Source of the DNA: Treponema sp. UBA4692
Lineage (GTDB): Bacteria; Spirochaetota; Spirochaetia; Treponematales; Treponemataceae
Direction of reading: 5' to 3'
NCBI GenBank assembly: GCA_002404895.1
Contig: DHKO01000025.1
Coordinates: 1-55,755 of the forward strand
DNA length: 55,755 nt
Part shown: positions 50,552 through 55,755 of the stretch, in pieces
Numbering within the stretch: position 1 is the stretch's first letter
Layout of the letters: each line of letters opens with the position of its first letter
Translations under genes and position numbers: made by a program
Notes under the pieces: model-generated
The model's database searches: none
Told to the model about the DNA's origin: nothing
The model's input: the letters and a program-made list of their open reading frames with translations, nothing else

Positions 50552-52822
50552 TCATTGAATGTCTAACGAATTTAATTCAGCAACAAGTTTATCTTTAGAT
50601 TCAAGCAATTGTTTTTCAAGACTTTCGTATTGCTTTATATTTTTTTGATAGAATTCATTTTGTTTCCCGTAAGGTATATATTCGATATAATAATCCATCA
50701 AATCATCTGCATTTATTGTCAATTTTGAAGTTCCGTCAGCAAGGTCAGCACGAATTTGCTCACGAATACTTTCCAAATAATACTTGTAAAACTTTAAATT
50801 CACAGGATACTTTTCATTCTTTGCCTGAAGAATAATGCATAAATTACTTGCGATAAATTTGCCATTTACATAATGGGTTCTTCCTAAACTTCCAGAAGCG
50901 CTAACCGCATAAACTAACGCTTCACAATCATGGTCATATTCAGAATGTTTTTTCCATTCGCTTGCTGCAGTTATAAAATCGTATTCTCCTGAATCATCAT
51001 TTTGCTCACTTGCCAAACTGCCTTTTTCAGGAGAGGCAAACAAATCCCTAATTTTTACCATTTCATAATGACTGTTTTTCTTTTCTCTAAAACCGGCGCA
51101 ATTTAATTCGCCGCCTTTGTAGATGAATCGTTTTTCTGAAAGATTTTTTATTTCCGTTTTATTTCTGAGGCAATCTAAAATAAATTGCTCTTTATTGCTC
51201 CAATCTTTATTTTTATCAATCCTGCCTTTATGCTGAACAGAAACAAATCCATCATCCTCAAGGTTATAAAATAAGACAGCATCTCTTTGATTATGAGGAG
51301 TTTTTGTAAAGCCAAATATTGATGTGTTCACTGTTCTTTTCTGCTCGGTGAAAAGTTTTTCTGGCATACGAATCACAAAATCCAATCTTGCCATTTTCAG
51401 AAGTTTTTCTGTTGCACCGTTTTGATTATGTGTAAGTGTCGGTGTCGGCATAATTATTATAAGTTTTCCGTTAGGCTCGAGATATTTTATTGCGTGGATT
51501 GTAAAATCAATCGATTTGTTATCCTCATACGGAGGATTAATGATTACTTTTGTAGGCTTTTTGCTTTTTATGAATGAATATAATTCTTTTGAATCACTGT
51601 CAATGATATTTTCATGTTTATCATAAAGAATACTGCTTCTATAAATCAAATTTGTTCTTCCGTCACCATGAAGAAACATATTAGAACATGCTAATGCAAA
51701 CAAAACAGAATCAATTTCAAAACCGATTAATTGTTTTTCTTTTATGTTTTCTATTCTATCTTCATTGCCGCTGGCAAGTTTTATTAATGTCTCCATCGAT
51801 TCCATTAAAAATCCGCCCGAGCCTGTACATGTATCAAGAACAACATCTTCAATGTTCAGGTCTGCAAGTTTTACCATAAGTGATTTTATATGGTCGGGAG
51901 TGATTATAATATTCTTGTTATCAACTTTTCCGGCTTTTGAAAGAAATATTTTATATGCTCTTCCTAAAATATCTTGTTTTTCTTCATTTTCAAAAGGCAC
52001 AAAAATATTTTCTTCAATTGTTTTTATGAGTTTTTTATATTTTGGAAGAGAATAATCTATTGTTTTAATAAAACTGAATTTATCTTTCCAATTATACTCT
52101 TTGCTCAAATTGTTAATTTTACTTTTTAACTGACGTGTTATTGCATTTACAATCGATTCATTTAAAATATGAGCTTTTAAGAGTTTTGAATTTGAACTTT
52201 TAGATTCTTCTTCGGATGGCTCTTGGATGTTTTTGTACGAGCTTCTAAAAGTTTTATCCTTTAATGCAATCATTAGGCCTGAAAAGAATAAACTCCGTTC
52301 TGTATCACGCACAATATTTTCATTTTGAAATTCCTTATTTAAAGCATGTAAAGTTTTTGTCAAGTGCTCTTCTGTTGTAGTTTCTGTAAATTTTGATTTT
52401 TTATAAATCTTTGCGAGATTCTCTATAGACATTAAAGATTTATCAACATTAAGAACAGACGCTTTTTCGTCTCCGTAGTATTTTTTGAAATACGAAACTT
52501 GCAAATCTTCCAATGTTTGACCGGATACAGCAATACCGAGCATATCTTTATCAACTTGATTATGCTCCATATAAAATATTGCATCGTTTTCTGCATCTTT
52601 TTGTTTTTTAGCTTTCGCTTCGACAATAACAACAAAGTTTTCTTTATCTAAAAAGAAATCAGGATAACCGTCTTTTCCACTGCCCTTTTTACTTTCAAAC
52701 CCAAATTCTTTAGGAATAGCGGATTTTTCAATAAAAATATCTGCTCCATAATATGACCGAAATATATTTTCTGTAATAGTTTCACTTTCTTTTTTTTCCA
52801 TAATTTTTCTTATAATATACAT
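50552..52822 (-). CDS. Single-chain restriction-modification-specificity enzyme (type IIG/type I-like)
   Basis: 756 residues from ATG 52822; ATG 52801 (749 residues) is an alternative and both ribosome sites are weak. Domains in order: a PD-(D/E)XK nuclease-like N-terminus (GYPDFFLDKENFVVIVEAKAKK, PD at 54-55, E68-x-K70); a helical connector; an N6-adenine methylase of HsdM type with VVLDTCTGSGGFLMES (near 334) and INPPYEDN (near 430); and a C-terminal half-S-like target-recognition part (from about 590, YEMVKIRDLFASPEKG ... KLTINADDLMDYYIEYIPYGKQNEFY, then a coiled coil). All three activities are on one chain. The gene is AT-rich compared with enolase and has no partner. Transfer is likely. 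Confidence 0.87.
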   Translation of the reverse strand: MYIIRKIMEKKESETITENIFRSYYGADIFIEKSAIPKEFGFESKKGSGKDGYPDFFLDKENFVVIVEAKAKKQKDAENDAIFYMEHNQVDKDMLGIAVSGQTLEDLQVSYFKKYYGDEKASVLNVDKSLMSIENLAKIYKKSKFTETTTEEHLTKTLHALNKEFQNENIVRDTERSLFFSGLMIALKDKTFRSSYKNIQEPSEEESKSSNSKLLKAHILNESIVNAITRQLKSKINNLSKEYNWKDKFSFIKTIDYSLPKYKKLIKTIEENIFVPFENEEKQDILGRAYKIFLSKAGKVDNKNIIITPDHIKSLMVKLADLNIEDVVLDTCTGSGGFLMESMETLIKLASGNEDRIENIKEKQLIGFEIDSVLFALACSNMFLHGDGRTNLIYRSSILYDKHENIIDSDSKELYSFIKSKKPTKVIINPPYEDNKSIDFTIHAIKYLEPNGKLIIIMPTPTLTHNQNGATEKLLKMARLDFVIRMPEKLFTEQKRTVNTSIFGFTKTPHNQRDAVLFYNLEDDGFVSVQHKGRIDKNKDWSNKEQFILDCLRNKTEIKNLSEKRFIYKGGELNCAGFREKKNSHYEMVKIRDLFASPEKGSLASEQNDDSGEYDFITAASEWKKHSEYDHDCEALVYAVSASGSLGRTHYVNGKFIASNLCIILQAKNEKYPVNLKFYKYYLESIREQIRADLADGTSKLTINADDLMDYYIEYIPYGKQNEFYQKNIKQYESLEKQLLESKDKLVAELNSLDIQ

Positions 52823-52997
52823 TACTTTTTTTTCCAATAAAGGAATAGCAGTTCTGTTTCAAGTTTCCTTACACAATACTTTCTTTTCAGCAGTGAAAAC
52901 AAAATCCAAAAAATATTATTTTTATTGCCGCACAAAGTCTTTAATTGCCTCTATGGATATGTTAATAAAAAACTATCTAGCCTCACAAAAATCAAAA

Positions 52998-55755
52998 TTA
53001 TGACATATCATTTCCAGAATTATTAACAAAATCACCTTTTATTGATGTCGCAGAGCCAACTTTATTATTGCTTATTGTTCCTGAATTCCATTCGAAACGC
53101 GAACCGCTTCCAATATACACAACTCTATTTCCATTTACACATGTATTCTCTGTGATTTCTCCGCCATTCATTATAACAATTCCGCCAGAAACTACATAAA
53201 AGCCTGCCCCATATCTAGCTTTATTATCTTTTATGGCGACACCCTCACCTATATCCAGCTCGCCTTTTACATATATTGGCCCATCACCATTATTTTTAAA
53301 ACCAGAAATTGTAGTATTTTCAAGAACTACTTTTCCGCCAGCCTCAACAAACAAAGCATACTGACAAAAGTTTCCATAGACATCACCTTTCAAATCGATA
53401 TTTTTCAAAATCAAAGTTCCGCCATTATTTACTCGAATATGAGTATAATCATCCGAGTTTTTATTAGGACATGATAACTGCGCATGTTTTTCCTCATCGC
53501 CTTCAAACAAAACAGACATTCCAGAAGAAACAGTAACTGTTTGTAAATCATCAACACTTTTATCATTAAGATTTAAAGTCCAAGTGTTTTCAGAATTCTT
53601 ATCAATATAGGAAAATGCGAAATTTAATAAATCTGAATCTATAGAATCTGGAAATCCCAAAGTTTTATTTTGTTCATTTAATGTTAATTTTAAACCTATA
53701 TCCCCAGTATTTTCAGAGGAATCAAGTTTTACTTCATATAAATTGCCGCTGTCATCAACAATCTTAAAATTCTTGCAATCCTCCTGTGTAAGCATATATG
53801 ATGGACTAGAACTGCCTTCAACAACTGTTTTACCAGAGGTATAACCCTGCAAAGTCACTCTCGCAGTGTATTTCGGATTTCCAGCGGCAGCATTATTTTC
53901 AGGAGCGAGTTCATCTGTAACTGTAATTTTTCTATCATTTCCAAGCCAAATATCGTTTCCGTCATCTTCTACTGCAATAACAGCAGAGCCGCCAAGCTTT
54001 ATCTGTCCGCCATAATTAACATATATCGCGCCGCCAAGCTTGCTTCCATTTCCGTTTTCATCAGCCGCTTTGTTTCCAGAAAGCAAGCCGCCTGTCATTA
54101 TGAATGCGCTTTTTTTGACACCATCACCGTGGTCTATATGAACAGCTCCGCCTGCGCCACCGTTTTTTGCCATATTTCCGCTCATCTCGCCTCCGCTCAT
54201 TGTAAACGTGCTATATGTTGAGCTTCCGCCCCAAATAAATATTGCGCCACCACCGTTTCCAGAACCATTTCCTAATGAATAATTTTCAGAGACTTTCCCT
54301 GCGTTCATCACAAAATCGGCATTATTAGCACCGTAAAATGCACCGCCACGGTTGGCACTATTTTTTTCTATAAGAACGTCGCCATCAGAATTATTTTCTT
54401 CACCAATTTTTACAGTAATTCTTGATTTTTCATTATTAGCATAAATCGCGCCGCCGTTTCTTCCGGCTATATTGTTCGAGATTTTGCAGTTTGAAAGAGT
54501 TGCTTCGCCGCTTTCTATGGCTATTGCAGCACCGTCCGATTCTGTGGAATTATCATAAATTTCTCCGCCTTTAACTGCAAGAGTGGCGGAGCAGTAAATT
54601 CCGGCTCCCAAAGCATCTTGATTGGCAGCATTAGAATCGGAACTCCATTTCACCGCCTGATTTCCGAATATTTTTGCGCTGCCGGAGATAGTCGCAACGC
54701 CGTTTTCGTTGACCGCAATTCCGCCGCCGCGTCCGCAAAATCCTTGCGCGTATAATGTCGAGACCTTGTTATAGCATATCTGTGAATTTTGAGAGACATT
54801 AAGCGCGCCCTTGCAAAATATTCCGCCTCCGTAGTTCGAGCGGTTCCAGCCGACAACTCCGCCTTTCATATTGAATGTGCCGGATTTTATAAAGATTCCG
54901 CCGCCTGCGCAGCTTGTGTAATTTCGGCAGATATACGCTCCGTCTTCCATGTTGACCGTTCCGCTGCCCACAAAAATTCCGGCTCCAACATCATGCTCAG
55001 TAGTATTTGATGATATTTGCTTTGTTGAGCAGTTTCCATAATCCTTATCCGTTGCAACTTTTGAAATATCGTTTGCGTCATCGTCAGGATTAAGTTCTTC
55101 GCCGATTATTGCGCCGCTTTCAAGGTTCAAAGTGCCAGCTTGCATATAAATTCCGCCGCCATAAACAGCAGAATTTTTGTTTACCGTTGTGCCAGAAATC
55201 GTTTTTTCTCCGTCGCCAAAGTATATTCCGCCTCCGTTATCAGCTGCAGAATTATTCAAGATTTCTGAATCCGAAATTGTCACTTTGCCGTCAGCATTTA
55301 TTCCGCCGCCGCTGCTTGAACTTTTATTGTAACTAACGCTTGTATTTTCAAGCGCAAGTTCTTTGCCGCTAAAGCAAATTCCGCCGCCTGCATTGTTCGA
55401 CTTGTTTTTTTCAACAACGCAGTTTTTCAGCGTAAGATTTCCGCCGCAATAAATTCCGCCGCCTGCCTCATTAAGCGAGCCGCCTTTTACCGTAATATTT
55501 TCAAAAACAATATCCGCATTCGAGCCGATATAAAAAACCCGCCAGCCAGTTGTATCGGCTTCTTTTCCGTCTCGTCCGGCATCAACCACAGCCTTTTCAG
55601 ATGAAAGACTTTTTATAGTAAGATTCAGTTTTGCGCTTGGAGAAATATTCACAAAACTGCTGTTGTTTGCTGAATAATTTCCATAAATTGCGTCTGCCGT
55701 TACCGTGCCGTCAACGTAAATCGTATATGCAGTTGCTCCGTCGTTTATTGCGCTA
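52998..55755 (-). CDS. Pmp-like right-handed beta-helix surface protein, 5' end outside window
   Basis: The frame stays open from the stop at 52998 to the window edge, so at least 918 residues are present and the N-terminus (with any signal peptide) is missing. More than ten repeats of the kind GGGIY, GGAI or GGAIYV occur, with NSA-type Asn/Ser steps between (NKSNNAGGGICFSG, NSAADNGGGIYFGD, NSANRGGAFYG), like the GGAI/FxxN repeats of chlamydial polymorphic membrane proteins and other pectin-lyase-fold adhesins. The window-edge part, DGATAYTIYVDGTVTADAI, is a typical start of such modules. It is probably surface-exposed; no autotransporter barrel is visible at the C-terminus, which ends in FVNNSGNDMS. 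Confidence 0.85.
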   Translation of the reverse strand, partial: SAINDGATAYTIYVDGTVTADAIYGNYSANNSSFVNISPSAKLNLTIKSLSSEKAVVDAGRDGKEADTTGWRVFYIGSNADIVFENITVKGGSLNEAGGGIYCGGNLTLKNCVVEKNKSNNAGGGICFSGKELALENTSVSYNKSSSSGGGINADGKVTISDSEILNNSAADNGGGIYFGDGEKTISGTTVNKNSAVYGGGIYMQAGTLNLESGAIIGEELNPDDDANDISKVATDKDYGNCSTKQISSNTTEHDVGAGIFVGSGTVNMEDGAYICRNYTSCAGGGIFIKSGTFNMKGGVVGWNRSNYGGGIFCKGALNVSQNSQICYNKVSTLYAQGFCGRGGGIAVNENGVATISGSAKIFGNQAVKWSSDSNAANQDALGAGIYCSATLAVKGGEIYDNSTESDGAAIAIESGEATLSNCKISNNIAGRNGGAIYANNEKSRITVKIGEENNSDGDVLIEKNSANRGGAFYGANNADFVMNAGKVSENYSLGNGSGNGGGAIFIWGGSSTYSTFTMSGGEMSGNMAKNGGAGGAVHIDHGDGVKKSAFIMTGGLLSGNKAADENGNGSKLGGAIYVNYGGQIKLGGSAVIAVEDDGNDIWLGNDRKITVTDELAPENNAAAGNPKYTARVTLQGYTSGKTVVEGSSSPSYMLTQEDCKNFKIVDDSGNLYEVKLDSSENTGDIGLKLTLNEQNKTLGFPDSIDSDLLNFAFSYIDKNSENTWTLNLNDKSVDDLQTVTVSSGMSVLFEGDEEKHAQLSCPNKNSDDYTHIRVNNGGTLILKNIDLKGDVYGNFCQYALFVEAGGKVVLENTTISGFKNNGDGPIYVKGELDIGEGVAIKDNKARYGAGFYVVSGGIVIMNGGEITENTCVNGNRVVYIGSGSRFEWNSGTISNNKVGSATSIKGDFVNNSGNDMS

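Overview
The window looks like the chromosome of a host-associated Treponema (Spirochaetes). The main reasons are a division cluster in the order mraZ-rsmH-ftsL-murF-ftsW-ftsQ-ftsA-ftsZ followed by xerD, a TPR lipoprotein, dprA, topA, xerC, hslV and hslU; a UPF0164/FadL-like treponemal outer-membrane protein; and a GH57-DUF4912 pair beside enolase. No rRNA, tRNA or CRISPR was seen. The genus call is inferred from gene order and families remembered, not from a search.

Layout. 1-6200 (AT-rich): end of a surface-polysaccharide cluster (pyruvyl transferase 3' end, GT32, EpsG-like polymerase, GT4, GT2), with a small-ORF/GNAT pair and three small unknown genes inside it. 6300-8280: an HU-HIG DNA-binding protein divergent from a lone AAA ATPase, each with a readable promoter. 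8437-14357: a sulfur operon made of a promoter with an inverted repeat, a 25-codon leader ORF ending in three consecutive Cys codons, a LanC-like enzyme, cysteine synthase, and an SsuCBA/TauT-type ABC importer. 14370-14516: a 22-bp tandem array, then a secreted CAP protein. 15465-18157: an unknown nuclease-like protein and an NCS2 purine permease. 18312-34860 (minus strand): proteolysis, recombination, topoisomerase and division genes, ending upstream at a clear mraZ promoter and a four-repeat MraZ box. 35228-48748: unknown proteins, a 1708-residue membrane SpoIIE-type phosphatase with a 1034-residue periplasmic neighbour, a FadL-like porin, and GH57 and DUF4912 proteins. 49106-50407: enolase with promoter and terminator. 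50552-52822 (AT-rich): a one-polypeptide restriction-modification-specificity enzyme. 52998 to the edge: a Pmp-like beta-helix surface protein, cut by the window.

The most interesting unit is the sulfur operon. The poly-Cys leader suggests ribosome-mediated sensing of Cys-tRNA supply, and it controls a LanC-like enzyme whose CHG zinc motif reads CCG. The second theme is intergenic DNA full of small palindromes. One set of hairpins keeps the loop CATCCTG while the stems covary, another keeps ATCCGT, and a pair of GC-rich palindromes lies in frame inside a glycosyltransferase gene. A separate GTCATTC-type inverted repeat occurs in at least five copies.
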